Positions 1-9,524 of a stretch of 64,000 nt of DNA are shown here, in pieces (the first letter of the stretch is position 1; every line of letters starts with the position of its first letter). The translations under genes and the position numbers were made by a program. This DNA comes from Mesorhabditis belari (Eukaryota; Nematoda; Chromadorea; Rhabditida; Rhabditidae): contig CAUEEP010000911.1 in the NCBI GenBank assembly GCA_958450365.1, positions 310,001-374,000 of the forward strand, given 5' to 3'. The notes under the pieces were generated by a model. That model did not search any database, was not told the origin of the DNA, and was given only the letters and a program-made list of their open reading frames with translations.

Positions 1-53
1 ATCTTTCTGTCTATCTTTCTATCTTTCTATCTATCTATCTTCCTTTCTATCTA

Positions 54-284
54 CAGTACTGGACAATGAAATATCATATTTGAAAAAAGATCGTCACTTT
101 CGCGCGTCTGTAACTCCCTTGTCTTTGAGTTTAAACTCTTAGTGTTGCACATTTTCTGAAAGCTCTTTTCAAGGGCTACACAATGGTAATATTAATATTT
201 AGAAATACGGTAAAGACAAGAGAGTTACAGACGCGCGAAAGTGACGATCTTTTTTCAAATATGATATTTCATTGTCCAGTAGTG
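54..284. mobile_element. MITE with about 73-bp terminal inverted repeats, TA target duplication
   Basis: The two ends are near-perfect inverted repeats, 54-126 and 212-284, starting CAGTACTGGACAATGAAA on the left and CACTACTGGACAATGAAA on the complement of the right. Each end is bordered by TA (52-53 and 285-286). There is room for only about 85 bp between the arms and no coding capacity. This is a non-autonomous Tc1/mariner-superfamily type element inserted into a CTAT microsatellite, within an intron of the calcium channel gene that continues off the left edge. The TA rule and inverted arms are seen directly; the superfamily is inferred. Confidence 0.85.
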
Positions 285-286
285 TA

Positions 287-476
287 TCTATCTTCCTTTC
301 TATCTATTTACCTTTCCATCTTTCTTTCTTTCTATCTATTTATCTTTCTATCTATCTATCTTCCTTTCTATCTATCTTCCTTTCTATCTATCTTCCTTTC
401 TATCTTTCTATCTATCTTCCTTTCTATCTATCTTTCTTCCTTCCTTTCTTTCTTTCTTTCTTTCTATCTTTCTCTC
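287..476. repeat. CTTT/CTAT microsatellite
   Basis: Interrupted tetranucleotide array of TTTC and TATC units. The same array appears at 1-52, so the MITE at 54-284 split a single microsatellite. The open frames across it are low-complexity Leu/Ser/Phe/Ile strings and are not genes. It lies in the channel-gene intron and ends about 5 bases from the next exon's donor. Confidence 0.9.
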
Positions 477-480
477 TTAC

Positions 481-592
481 CGTAACAATCCGGCCCATAA
501 CTGAACGCCAACGATGCCAAAAATGAAAAAGACAAAAAAACACAACAATAGAACATTTCCGAGCATTGGTAGAGTGTCGAGGAGGAGATTCA
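481..592 (-). CDS. cca-1: T-type calcium channel, domain I S5 exon
   Basis: Exon of a Cav3 alpha-1 subunit, a voltage-gated calcium channel of the plasma membrane. On the minus strand it follows the acceptor ATTTTCAG and ends at the donor G|GTAAGA. The translation contains [12 protein letters not shown], then the hydrophobic run [19 protein letters not shown], then AGLLR. This is the S4-S5 linker and S5 helix of domain I, ending where the first pore loop should begin. Length is 112 bp: two bases complete the Val codon opened by the previous exon and two are left for the next Arg codon, so the phases agree. The next exon must lie beyond the left edge. Confidence 0.92.
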
Positions 593-891
593 CTGAAAAT
601 TCTCGAATTTTAACTATTCTGAAGTAACTGAAGCTAGAAATGAAAAATTTTAGGCAAAATTGGCTCTTTTCTCAGTAAAAAAATGATAAAACTAGATAAA
701 AGTGTGCGATTTTTTGAAAAGTTGAACCAGAAAATTGAACTGAAAGCGAGAGTCTTTGAAAATTGTGCAAATTTGAACGGTTTGCGTGACTAAAACGGCT
801 TCAAAAACAGTGACGAACTAGAGAAAGTCAAGAGAAATCATTTTTTTGGTTTTGGAATAATAATTTCCAAGTCAAATGGGTGAAAACTGAC

Positions 892-1010
892 CTAAAATCC
901 TCATCGATGGGATTCGGTTGACTGCGCGCAACGGCCGTAAAACACGAATCGTTCGAATCGCCGTCAAATTGATGTTTCCGACGGTTTCTTTCAGGAAAAC
1001 CTCAGCGATT
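892..1010 (-). CDS. cca-1: T-type calcium channel, domain I S4 voltage-sensor exon
   Basis: Minus-strand exon with acceptor AAATTGCAG and donor G|GTCAGT. It encodes an acidic S3-S4 stretch ([16 protein letters not shown]), then the voltage sensor [16 protein letters not shown] with an arginine every third position, then IPSMRIL. The order of charges and the IPSMRIL sequence after S4 are typical of domain I in Cav3 channels. Length is 119 bp. One base completes the Gly codon from the S2-S3 exon and one is left over for Val, which matches the neighbouring exons exactly. I saw no frameshift or stop. Confidence 0.93.
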
Positions 1011-1294
1011 CTGCAATTTCTCTGATAAATGATGAAGGAAAGCTTTTTAAAAAGCTTGTAGCTTTCTTGTAGCTTTCTTGTACCTTTCTAGTACACGCAA
1101 ATCTCAACTTCTCCATTTTCTTGCGCTTTTGTAAGAAAGATGAAGTGTTTAATGGACCAGAAAGGAAATTTTGAGCACCAAAAGGTTGAACTCGATTGTT
1201 GATTGATTGAATTGATTGAATTGATTGAATTGAATGATTGAAATGACTCGATTGAAATAAAGAAGTGAAGGACTAGGCAAGAAAAAAATCGATT

Positions 1295-1368
1295 TCCGGA
1301 GAGGAGATTGAACCCTCGACCTTTTGCTTCCTACTTCCGGATTGCTCTAACCACTGAGCTATCCACTA
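1295..1368 (-). pseudogene. tRNA-like pseudogene
   Basis: The minus strand has a D-arm/A-box (TAGCTCAGTGGTTAGAGC, about 1344-1361) and a B-box-like T-arm (GGGTTCAATCTCC, about 1301-1313) at tRNA spacing. The D stem GCTC/GAGC and a T stem GAGGG/TCCTC can pair. The 7-bp acceptor stem does not pair, so this is a decayed tRNA or the head of a tRNA-derived SINE. It is in an intron of the channel gene. Confidence 0.45.
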
Positions 1369-1375
1369 GACATGG

Positions 1376-2020
1376 TTACCGGATCGGATCGGAACGGTCC
1401 AGCCAGATCCGATCCGATAGGCCCAACCGATCAGGCCAGCCGGATCCGATCCGTCCGACCAATCGAGCTAGCCAGACCCGATCCGATAGGCCTAACCGAT
1501 CGGGCCAGCCGGATCCGATCCAATCCATCCGACCGATCGGGCTGGCCTGATCCTATTCGATACGTCCGACCAATCGGATGAGCCCGATCCGATCCGTCCG
1601 ACCGATCGGGTTAGCCGAATCCGATAGGTCGAACCGATTGGGCCAGCTCGATTCGATCCGATCCAATCTGATCCGATCCGTCTGGCCAATCGGGCTGGCC
1701 TGATCCGATTCGATAGGTCCAACCGAACAAGCCAGCTCGATCCGATCCGACCCAATCCGATCCGATCCGTCCGGCCGATCGGGCTGGCCTGATCCGATCC
1801 GTCCGACCGATTAAGCTAGCCCGATCCAATCCGATCCGATCCTTTCGACCGGCTGGGCTGATCCGATCCGATACGTCCGACCGATTGAGTCAGTCCGATC
1901 CGATCTGCCCGACCGAACGGGCTAGCCGGATCCGATTCGATAGGTCCAACCGATCGGGTCAGCTCGATCCGATTCTATTCGATCCGTCCGACCGATACGA
2001 TCCGATCCAATCCGATTTTT
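1376..2020. repeat. GATCCG satellite
   Basis: About 640 bp of diverged repeats built from GATCCGATCC and GACCGATCGGGCTAGCC blocks, with a higher-order period of very roughly 60 bp. Open frames on both strands are by-products of the repeat. The array sits in the intron between the S2-S3 and S4 exons of the calcium channel. Confidence 0.9.
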
Positions 2021-2092
2021 CCAAAAACCATGTCTACTATCCATTACCTTGCATTCGGGAGAGAAAGAAAGTGTTCAACCCCGTCAACTCAC

Positions 2093-2288
2093 CCGGCGAC
2101 AACGATGAAGAAATCGAGTCGATTCCACGTGTCTGATAAATACGCCGATTGTCCATAGAACCCCAGCGCTACAATTTTGATGACCATCTCCAGAGTGAAA
2201 TAAACGAAAATGATCTGATCGACGATGTCCAACGCGACGCAACGATACGTCGTGCAATCATCCCCGTCCTCGCACGGTCGGTACATTC
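2093..2288 (-). CDS. cca-1: T-type calcium channel, domain I S1-S2 loop, S2 and S3 exon
   Basis: Minus-strand exon, acceptor AATTTCAG, donor GG|GTGAGT, 196 bp. It begins [16 protein letters not shown], the cysteine-containing S1-S2 extracellular loop characteristic of Cav3 channels. S2 follows ([20 protein letters not shown]), then [19 protein letters not shown] and the start of S3 (IVVAG). The [10 protein letters not shown] motif is a hallmark of S3 in voltage-gated calcium and sodium channels. Reading frame and phase join the S1 exon upstream and the S4 exon downstream. This is the strongest single match in the window. Confidence 0.95.
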
Positions 2289-2399
2289 CTGAAATTGTGC
2301 CAGATGAAGGGCGATTACGCGGATCGCGAAGAACACCTCGCAACTCCCGAAGAAAAATCCGGAGGTGACTTCCCCCGGGATTTTTTCTGGATTTGTCTG

Positions 2400-3062
2400 G
2401 GAATTGGATCAATTGCCAAATTATTCTATCGATCTGGAGCGCACACTAGCTGAAATGCTCAAAAAATTTCTCCAAAAGAGGATTTAAAAAAGCTCGTCAC
2501 TCAGCGGAGTCGAACCAGGACCCTATCGCTTACTAAAAATTTGCATAAAGCTAAAATCCAAAAACTGCAATGAGCTATGTGCGCTCCAGAACTCCCAAAA
2601 AATTTATTAGAATTTTCGTTTCTTAAAGAATTCCGCGCCTTTTTGATCCAAACTCATTTGTCTCACTCCACCCACTAATTTCATCAAATTTACCCAAAAC
2701 TTTTGCAACGATTCCCCAATGTGACTTCCATAATGGCGGAATATTTCAAAATTTTATTCACTCCATAGATAGTTTTCGAGAAAATCACTCAAACTCGGAT
2801 TTTTCCGGATTTAAGTTGGAATTGGATCAATTCCTGAATCATTCTATCGACCTGGAGCACACACTAGCTGAAACGCTCAAAAAATTTGTGGAAAAGACGA
2901 TTTTTAAAAATTTCGTTACTCAGCGGAGTCGAACCACGGACCTATCGCTTACTAAAAATTTGCATAAATCTAAAATCTAAAAACTGCAATGAGCTATGTG
3001 CGCTCCAGAACTCCCAAAAATTTTATTAGAATTTTCGTTTCGCAAAGAATTCCGCGCCTTTC
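2400..3062. repeat. Two-copy direct repeat with tRNA-like promoter boxes
   Basis: Copies at about 2400-2650 and 2818-3062 share roughly 240 bp. Each contains, on the minus strand, an A-box-like TAGCTCATTGCAG and an exact B-box-like GGTTCGACTCC. The second copy has the slightly altered GGTTCGACTCC context GTCCGTGGTTCGAC. Each copy also carries two CTGGAGCGCAC/GTGCGCTCCAG boxes. Probably a tRNA-derived repeat duplicated within the intron between the S1 and S2 exons. Confidence 0.6.
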
Positions 3063-3149
3063 CGGTCTAAACATGAATCAAATCATGGGAATTTGCAATT
3101 TCATGAAAATGGCTTCAGGAAAGCCTGCTATTGTTACAGTAATGCTCAC

Positions 3150-3280
3150 CCAACGTGATACAATTCAGAACAATTACGGCCATGGTGATCCGGTCGAACC
3201 ACGGGCTCATCACAGCTGTGAGAGCCCATGACCGCGGTGCGCTCGCCTGCTTTAGACAGTGAAGTGCCGGCTCGACGAAG
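3150..3280 (-). CDS. cca-1: T-type calcium channel, domain I pre-S1 and S1 exon
   Basis: Minus-strand exon, acceptor GATTTTCAG, donor G|GTGAGC, 131 bp. The product reads [18 protein letters not shown], then [17 protein letters not shown] and the S1 helix end IVLNCITLG. The RPRSW-like and NPWFDRIS-like sequences before S1 and the VLNCITLG ending are conserved in Cav3 channels. The exon opens with one base that completes a Ser codon from the preceding exon. It leaves one base that, with the next exon, makes the Gly before MYRPCED. Confidence 0.92.
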
Positions 3281-3865
3281 CTGAAAATCTCATATTTACA
3301 AATCGAACGCTTTCAAGAGCAAAACTGATATCCAGTTCCGCTGAAAACAAATCATTTACCCAAATTTTTCTATCAAATAAACATTTTCCGGGCTGATAAC
3401 GAAAAATTCACTCACAAGATCTCAAAAAGATGTCAAAAAGGTATTTCTAAAAAGGTAAAAACGTAAAAAAGCTTTGTGCTATCCAGATAAACGAAATTGG
3501 GTAAAAAAAATTGAAATTTCCGGCTTCTATGGGGTTTCTAGTGGCGCGAACCGTTGCGGTTGAAAGTCGGCTAGCGAATCGCTTGATTGCAGGGCTCTAA
3601 AGAGGTTCTAAAAAGCTAAAGTGATAGCCAGAACAAGACTTGGTTTGCTCTGGTAAGTGATCTGGTCTTGGGTTTTCTGAAAAAGTAGCCAAAACCAAAT
3701 CTAGTTTTCAGAAGACTTTATCGTTGATATTTTTCGATCAAATGAGTGAAACGAACCCAGGATACGGCAGCTCGGAAATCTCATCAGCTCCAATCTCGTA
3801 TTGATCATTGTCCAGTACCACATCTTCGTCTCCCCACTCGACTTGTTTCACGTGAGGGCTGGAAT

Positions 3866-3972
3866 GGAAATGGCTTTGGCTTTGGCCTTGTCTTTGGCCT
3901 TGTCTTTGGCCTTGTCTTTGGCCTTGTCTTTGGCCTTGGCTTTGGCCTTGGCTTTGGCGTTGGCTCTAAATA
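3866..3972. repeat. TTGGCCTTGTCT minisatellite
   Basis: About nine 12-bp units of the TTTGGCCTTGTC type, with GGC TTT variants. It lies in the intron upstream (minus sense) of the S1 exon. No gene content. Confidence 0.9.
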
Positions 3973-4118
3973 TGAAGGCTGGCGGACTAGGCTGGCTTCC
4001 CAACCCTAATCTGGTCTGATTGAACTTGAAACTTGAGTAGCAAAGCTATAATTAGACCTGGGCTTGGCTCTAACCTTGCCTGATTTCAACAGTGAAATCT
4101 GATTGTCCTGGTCCCAAA

Positions 4119-4217
4119 GCCTAAGCCTAAGCCTGAGCCAGAGCCAGAGCCTAAGCCTAAGCCTAAGCCAAAGTCTAAGCCAAGCCTAAGCCTAAGCCTG
4201 AGCCTAAGCCTAAGCCT
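4119..4217. repeat. Interstitial telomere-like (GCCTAA)n array
   Basis: Degenerate GCCTAA/GCCTGA/GCCAGA hexamers for about 100 bp. The reverse complement is TTAGGC, the canonical nematode telomere repeat. Variants are scattered, so it is old or not telomere-derived. It is located in the roughly 1-kb intron between the third and fourth recognised channel exons. Confidence 0.75.
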
Positions 4218-4294
4218 TGGTCCTAGAACTTATTTCGTTTAGAGCATCGTTTAGAGTCAGTACAGTCAGTCAGCATCGCTATTCTGCAACTAAC

Positions 4295-4377
4295 CTTGTC
4301 GGATAATCAGCTGATCGGAAGCTGGTCGACGGCTGCTGTGGCTGAGCCTCGAGACGAGACGGGGACCCATCTATCGA
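4295..4377 (-). CDS. cca-1: T-type calcium channel, N-terminal cytoplasmic exon 3
   Basis: An 83-bp minus-strand segment between the acceptor TTTTTTAG and the donor AG|GTTAGT. Translation in the frame required by its neighbours is open: SIDGSPSRLEAQPQQPSTSF then RSADYPT. It starts in phase 0 and leaves two bases, which with the first base of the S1 exon give Ser. The N-terminal tail of Cav3 channels is poorly conserved, so assignment rests on splice signals, phase agreement and GC content rather than similarity. It is low-complexity, rich in Ser, Pro and Gln, as expected for a disordered tail. Confidence 0.65.
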
Positions 4378-4624
4378 CTAAAAAAAACGGAATTACTCAA
4401 TTTCAACGATTTCAGTCGCTGGTGTGCTATCCAGCTTGCAGAAATTCAATTTTTGAATTTTTGAATCCAGTAGCAATTTGCATTTAAAGCACCATTGAAG
4501 CAATGCTGATTAAATGAAAATTGTTTCAATGACTTTTAATTGACACAAAAACAATCACAAATCTTAGTGTGCGCTCCAGATTGGCATAATTTTCGATTTT
4601 TTAAATCCCATTCCTGCGACCAAC

Positions 4625-4700
4625 CTCACTATCGGTCCTGCGTCGACTCTGCGATTGCCGGCGCTGCTGTGCGAGGCTTTGGCGTCTAGCGAAGGCTCCC
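4625..4700 (-). CDS. cca-1: T-type calcium channel, N-terminal cytoplasmic exon 2
   Basis: A 76-bp minus-strand segment after the acceptor TTGCTTCAG. The donor GAG|GTTGGT is weak. It encodes GAFARRQSLAQQRRQSQSRR then RTDSE, a basic Arg/Gln/Ser-rich stretch expected to be cytoplasmic. The first base completes an Arg codon from the upstream exon and the exon ends in phase 0, which fits the exon at 4295-4377. Assignment to the channel is by context and phase. Confidence 0.6.
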
Positions 4701-4763
4701 CTGAAGCAAAATTGACATATACAATATGTAAATTTTAAGAAAATCCAAATTTCCAGTACCCAC

Positions 4764-4828
4764 CTTGGACCCGAGTACTTGGAGAGGGCCTGGAATGAGC
4801 GCAGCTCCGAGACGGGCTGCTGCAGCAT
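4764..4828 (-). CDS. cca-1: T-type calcium channel, likely first coding exon
   Basis: A 65-bp minus-strand segment beginning with ATG directly after the acceptor TAAATTTCAG and ending at the strong donor AAG|GTGGGT. It encodes MLQQPVSELRSFQALSKYSG then PR. An ATG placed right at a 3' splice site suits either spliced-leader addition or a non-coding upstream exon. A GC-rich segment at about 4939-4985 (minus, acceptor CGTTTTCAG) could be that upstream exon but has only a weak donor. The intron to the next exon is 63 bp. Start choice is inferred. Confidence 0.55.
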
Positions 4829-5162
4829 CTGAAAATTTTTAAATTTCAATATTTTTCCTTAATTTTTAGTCTTTGTGATATCCAGGATCGGCTTTAATGC
4901 AAAAATTTTCTTGCCTTGTTCTTTTATTTTCCAAAAACGATCGTTCGGTGGGGCGCATCGGCGCCCGAGAGGCGCATTCACCTACCTGAAAACGGATGGG
5001 GTTGAGAGAAACTTGAAAACAATAAAGAAAGAGAGTTTAGAAATGTATCAAGAAACAGACAAGAGACAGAAAGAAAGGACAGGACAGGCTCAGGGAAAAG
5101 GTTGGATCAGAGTAGGCTCAGAGTAAACTAGTTCAGAGCCAGCGATCGATCAGAACCGATTA

Positions 5163-5392
5163 GCCAAGCTGACTTGACTGGAGCTGGCTTGACTGGAGCT
5201 GACAAGGAGCTGGCTTGACTGGAGCTGACAAGGAGCTGACAAGGAGCTGACAAGGAGCTGACAAGGAGCTGACAAGAAGCTGACAAGGAGCTGACTTGAC
5301 TGGAGCTGATAAGGAGCTGACTTGACTGGAGCTGACAAGGACCTGGCTTGACTGGAGCTGACAAGGAGCTGACAAGGAGCTGACAAGGACAG
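5163..5392. repeat. GAGCTGACAAG minisatellite
   Basis: About 20 units of the 11-mer GAGCTGACAAG mixed with a 15-bp variant GAGCTGACTTGACTG. Ser/Gln/Leu frames on the minus strand are repeat artefacts. It lies just 5' of the channel gene in the minus sense. Confidence 0.9.
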
Positions 5393-6067
5393 ACGAGGTC
5401 CAGTGATCTTCCGTGAGCTCTAAATGCCTTAAGCCAAGCCAGAAAGTCTAAGCCAAGGTCAAACCTGACCCTTGTCAAACCTTGTCAAGCTAAGCAAGAG
5501 CATAACCAGATTCAGGACATTGCTGGTGTTTGTTAGGCTCAAAGGGTTTTGATCCAAGGGGTGAACAAGTACTTGTACGCGGAGAGTTTTGCCAAAAAAG
5601 CAAAACAAAAGTCTTGCCAAAAAGGAACTCGAGCAAAGAAACGCGGCGCTCGTTTTGTATTAAAAAACTAAAAATCTAAAAGCAAGAATGTTATTGAAAA
5701 AACTGACGTCCAAAACAAGAGAAAAACGAGAGAAATCGCCGTTTTCCAGTCTCACCCCGTATCTCAGGGCAAGGCCGGAAGGCCGATTTTCCTCATGAAG
5801 AGTGTGGTGAGGGGAAATAATGGGGTGTGAGTGTTGTGTACTCCAGAAAAGAGATTGCATCCATTTTCTTGTCGATAAAGCGAAAAAAAAACGTGTGAAA
5901 AGACTGGGATTTGGATTCGATGGCTGAATGTGCATTTTTTTTGCGAGGCACCCATAAATGAGCCCCTGAGAATCGATGCTGAGTGACAATTTGGGGATTT
6001 TTGATTTCCCAGAAAGGGGTTGTTTAATGAAAACGGATTTTTGAAGGGAAAGAGAGTGAAAACCAAA
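5393..6067. other. No convincing gene
   Basis: AT-rich with scattered purine runs. A short minus-strand segment around 5758-5800 (frame HEENRPSGLALRYG) ends at the donor-like GTGAGA, but it is too short and isolated to call. One CTGGA-box (TGTGTACTCCAGA) lies near 5843. Confidence 0.4.
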
Positions 6068-6990
6068 TGGGGGGTAGCGAATCGGGGAACCGAATGGGGG
6101 ACCGGATCGGGGGAACGAATGGGGAACCGAATTGGTGAACCGAATCGGGGAACCGAATGGGGGTAGCGAATCGGGGAAACCAAATGGTGGAAATCGAATC
6201 GGGGAACCGAATGGGGTAGCGAAGCGGGGAAACCGAATAGGGGAACCGAATGGGGAAGCCGAATCGCAGGAATCGAATGGGGGAACCGAATGGGGGAACC
6301 GAATGGGGAACCGAATAGGGGAACCGAATGGGGGGAACCAAATCCGAGGAGCCAAATCCGAGGAGCCAAATCCGAGGAGCCAAATCCGAGGAGCCAAATC
6401 CGAAGAACCAAATCCGGGGGAATCGAATGGGGGAACCGAATGGACGGAACCAAATCCGAAGAACCAAATCCGAAGAACCAAATCCGAGGAAACAAATCCG
6501 AGGAACCAAATCCGAGGAACCAAATCCGGGGAACCAAATCCGAAGAACCAAATCCGAGGAAACAAATCCGAGGAACCAAATCCGAGGAACCAAATCCGGG
6601 GAACCAAATCCGAAGAACCAAATCCGAAGAACCAAATCCGAGGAACCAAATCCGAGGAGCCAAATCCGAAGAACCAAATCCGAGGAACCAAATCCGAGGA
6701 ACCAAATCCGGGAAACCAAATCCGGGGAACCAAATCCGGGGAACCAAATCCGAGGAACCAAATCCGGGGAACCAAATCCGAAGAACCAAATCCGGGGGAA
6801 TCGAATGGGGGAACCGAATGGACGGAACCAAATCCGAAGAACCAAATCCGAAGAACCAAATCCGAGGAAACAAATCCGGGGGAATCGAATGGGGGAACCG
6901 AATGGACGGAACCGAATCCGGGGGCACCGAATCGGGGGGCACCGAATCGAAGGAGCCAAATGGGGAACCGAATGGGGGAACCGAATTAAC
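6068..6990. repeat. 14-bp GAACCAAATCCGAG satellite
   Basis: About 920 bp of 14/15-bp units: GAACCGAATGGGGG at the edges and GAACCAAATCCGAG in the centre. A larger block (GGAATCGAATGGGGGAAC and following units) recurs near 6418, 6790 and 6880. Because 14 is not a multiple of 3, all six frames are nearly free of stops, so long open frames on both strands (up to 426 codons) are artefacts. Confidence 0.95.
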
Positions 6991-7784
6991 AAAAGAAAGA
7001 CTGGATAAAGATGCTGACCGACTTGGAGCATGAAAAAAGCTCAAAGGATTCGATTTTTGTAACTTTCAAAAGGTTTCTGTTTCAGTTAAATCAGTCAACT
7101 TTAACTAATCAGTTAAATAACGAAAATTTCAAGGGTTTTACGTGCTTACTTGAGAAAAGCATCAAGAAAAAGTAGTAATACATTTTTTGACATCAAGGAA
7201 ACCCATTTTCTTGAAGCAAAGAACCAGGAATTTCCCGAATTTAGCATTCGCATTCAGTTGCTTTAACTTTAAGCTCTAGGATAGGCCTAGAACTCAAAAT
7301 CTAAAGAACCCGAAAGTGTTCGTCTCGGAAAATCGTTGAAAAACTATCCGGGGAAGTTGTTATAAACGAAAACTGAAAGTAAACGACTGCAGCTCGCAGC
7401 TGAGCTTAATCCTGCTCAAAATCCCGAACTTTCCCCCGTTTTCTAGCTATTTTTCGTCGTTTTTCCATTTGAAGTAATCGATTTCATAATTGCCGGTCCC
7501 GGGCCAGAAGAAAAGAACAAAAAAAAAATATAATTCCTCCTCTTTTCTGCGCGGAAATTTTCCCATTTTCTTGGATTGCTCGTCCAAGGACGAAATGCCA
7601 CTGGAATCACTGAAATCGGGGGAAATTTTTGTCATTTTTGCCAAGCTGGAGTCCACAGTACAGTTTTGATAAGTTGAAAATTGAAAATTTGAAAATTTGA
7701 AAATTTTGAAATTTTGAAGTTTTGAAAATTTTGAGAACAATTTGGTGAGCATAGAATGTTAATTCTTAAAGAATCGTTGCAATC
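6991..7784. other. No convincing gene
   Basis: Mostly AT-rich. A minus-strand stretch at about 7545-7610 reads DSSGISSLDEQSKKMGKF after an acceptor-like CGATTTCAG but has no matching donor. A small GAAAATTT run lies at 7675-7735. Confidence 0.4.
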
Positions 7785-8210
7785 GTTGAAATTCCTAAAG
7801 AATTAGCTACTGTGACTTCCAGATAGATGAATGTAAGCAAAAATGAATCAAAAAGAGATCAGTTTTTGACTCAAAACTTGACCGAAAGGGACGAGAGTCG
7901 ACGGAAAAAATTTAATCGACCAAAGTCGTTGAAATTCCTAAAGAATCAGCTATTGTGACTTCCAGATAGATGAATGTAAACAATAATGAATCAAAAAGAG
8001 ATTAGCTTTGGCCTCAAAACTTGGCCCAAAGGGACGCAGGTTGAGGTGGAAAATCTGATCAGCCAAAAATCGTTGAAATTCCTAAAGAATCAGCTATTGT
8101 GACTTCCAGATAGATGAATGTAAACAATAATGAATCAAAAAGAGATTAGCTTTGGCCTCAAAACTTGGCCCAAAGGGACACGGGTTGACTGATCGAAAAT
8201 GGCCGGTTCT
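7785..8210. repeat. 143-bp satellite, three units (TGTGACTTCCAG box)
   Basis: The phrase GTTGAAATTCCTAAAG recurs at 7785, 7928 and about 8072, giving periods of 143-144 bp. Each unit contains one TGTGACTTCCAGATAG box, the complement form of CTGGANNNCA. The unit sequence is unrelated to the satellites at 13.4, 14.6 or 21.6 kb apart from the box. Confidence 0.9.
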
Positions 8211-8260
8211 TGAGAGGGAAAAGGGGAAAAGGGGAAAAAAGGTTGGGTTTTCCTTGAAAG

Positions 8261-8334
8261 TGCCATCGAATCGAGGCATTGGAGAGATTGAGGAGAATCG
8301 GGGAAAAGAGAAACATATGTTTCGTGCAATCGAG
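8261..8334 (+). CDS. Exon-like segment of unknown gene
   Basis: Preceded by TTTTCCTTGAAAG and followed by the strong donor-like GAG|GTGAGG. Two frames are open (VPSNRGIGEIEENRGKEKH in one). I do not recognise it, and no partner exon can be joined with confidence. It could be chance in a purine-rich stretch. Confidence 0.2.
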
Positions 8335-8732
8335 GTGAGGGGACAATCGGGAATTGACTGGAGAAAGAGGGCCGATTTTTTTTTGGAGATTTTGCCTAAA
8401 AAAATGTTGAAAAACGGTTGCGTGCGCTCCAGAATGGCCAAAAATCGGTTCTGAGCCGCGTTTCAGCGATTGTTTCTTGGTGATTTTTGCTCAAAATCCC
8501 GAAAAACCGTGAGTGTAATGAAAAATCGATTCGGGTCGCGTTCCAGCTTGACGTAAAACATTGTTTTCTTTCTAAAGCTTGAGAATCCCTTACAAAATAG
8601 TCGGGAGCTCGATAGAAAAATGGAAAAATCCGTTTTCAATCCATGGCAACCATGGCAAAAAATTGGGAATCCTTCAAAAAATAGAAAAAACTTTCGAAAA
8701 CGTAGAAAATCCATGAAAGTTTTAAAAAATGT

Positions 8733-9215
8733 TGTTAATAGCTAGCGTGCGTTCCAGATCGCACAAAAAAAATTCTAAAATGAATTAGAGTGTTCTAGAA
8801 GCTTTAGAACGGCTAAACTCAATGCCCAAAAAAATCAAACTCAGAAAGTGAACATTTCGCCTTCCAAAAGTCACCAATAGCCAGCGTGCCTTCCAGTTTG
8901 GCCAAAAAAAACTCAAAAACTGAATTAGAGTGTTCTAGAAGCTTTAGAACGGCTAAACTCAATGCTCAAAAAACCAAACTCAAAAAATTAGCATTTTGCC
9001 TTCCAAAAGTCACCAATAGCTAGCGTGCGTTCCAGTTTGGCCAAAAAAACTTCAATTCTCATGAGTTTTCAAGAATTTTCTCACAAAATTCGCCTCCAAC
9101 TTGAAAGGGGAAAAATTTTTGAATCGAATTTTAAGGGGAATCTTCCCAAAGCGCATCAATAGCTAGCGTGCGTTCCAGTTTCGCCAAAAATACATCAATA
9201 GCCAGAAATGCGTTC
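8733..9215. repeat. About 140-bp satellite (GCGTGCGTTCCAGTTTGG box)
   Basis: AATAGCTAGCGTGCGTTCC and near copies occur at about 8733, 8876, 9014 and 9158, with a partial unit near 9189. Shared flanking text includes TTAGAGTGTTCTAGAAGC and CTAAACTCAATGC. One CTGGA-box is present per unit, on the complement strand. Confidence 0.85.
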
Positions 9216-9524
9216 CAATTTTTGGCAAAAAAGAACCCCGTGGATGGCCAAAAGGCAATTTTGCTCATTATTCCCAGAGAAAAGGGGTTAATCCATTTCC
9301 ATGGAAAATCAATTGGCTCCGAGGATGCTTTTGTTTTTCGCGAATCCATGAGAAAGCCCGGGAAAGACGGAGAAATCGAAAAAAACCATTTTCGGAAGAG
9401 AAAGAAAGCAAACGGAAAAGTGGAGAAAAATGGGAATTATGGGATTTTGAAAGTCAGCTTTTGGGTCTTTAAGATTTACCTCCAAAAAAATGAGAACGGT
9501 TGGCCCAATTTTGGCCCTCTAAAG

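Noticed and set aside
5660..7044. Very long open frames on both strands (up to 426 codons)
   Set aside because: They lie across a 14-bp satellite. The unit has no stops and a length not divisible by three, so every frame stays open. Translations are strict repeats of about 14 residues.
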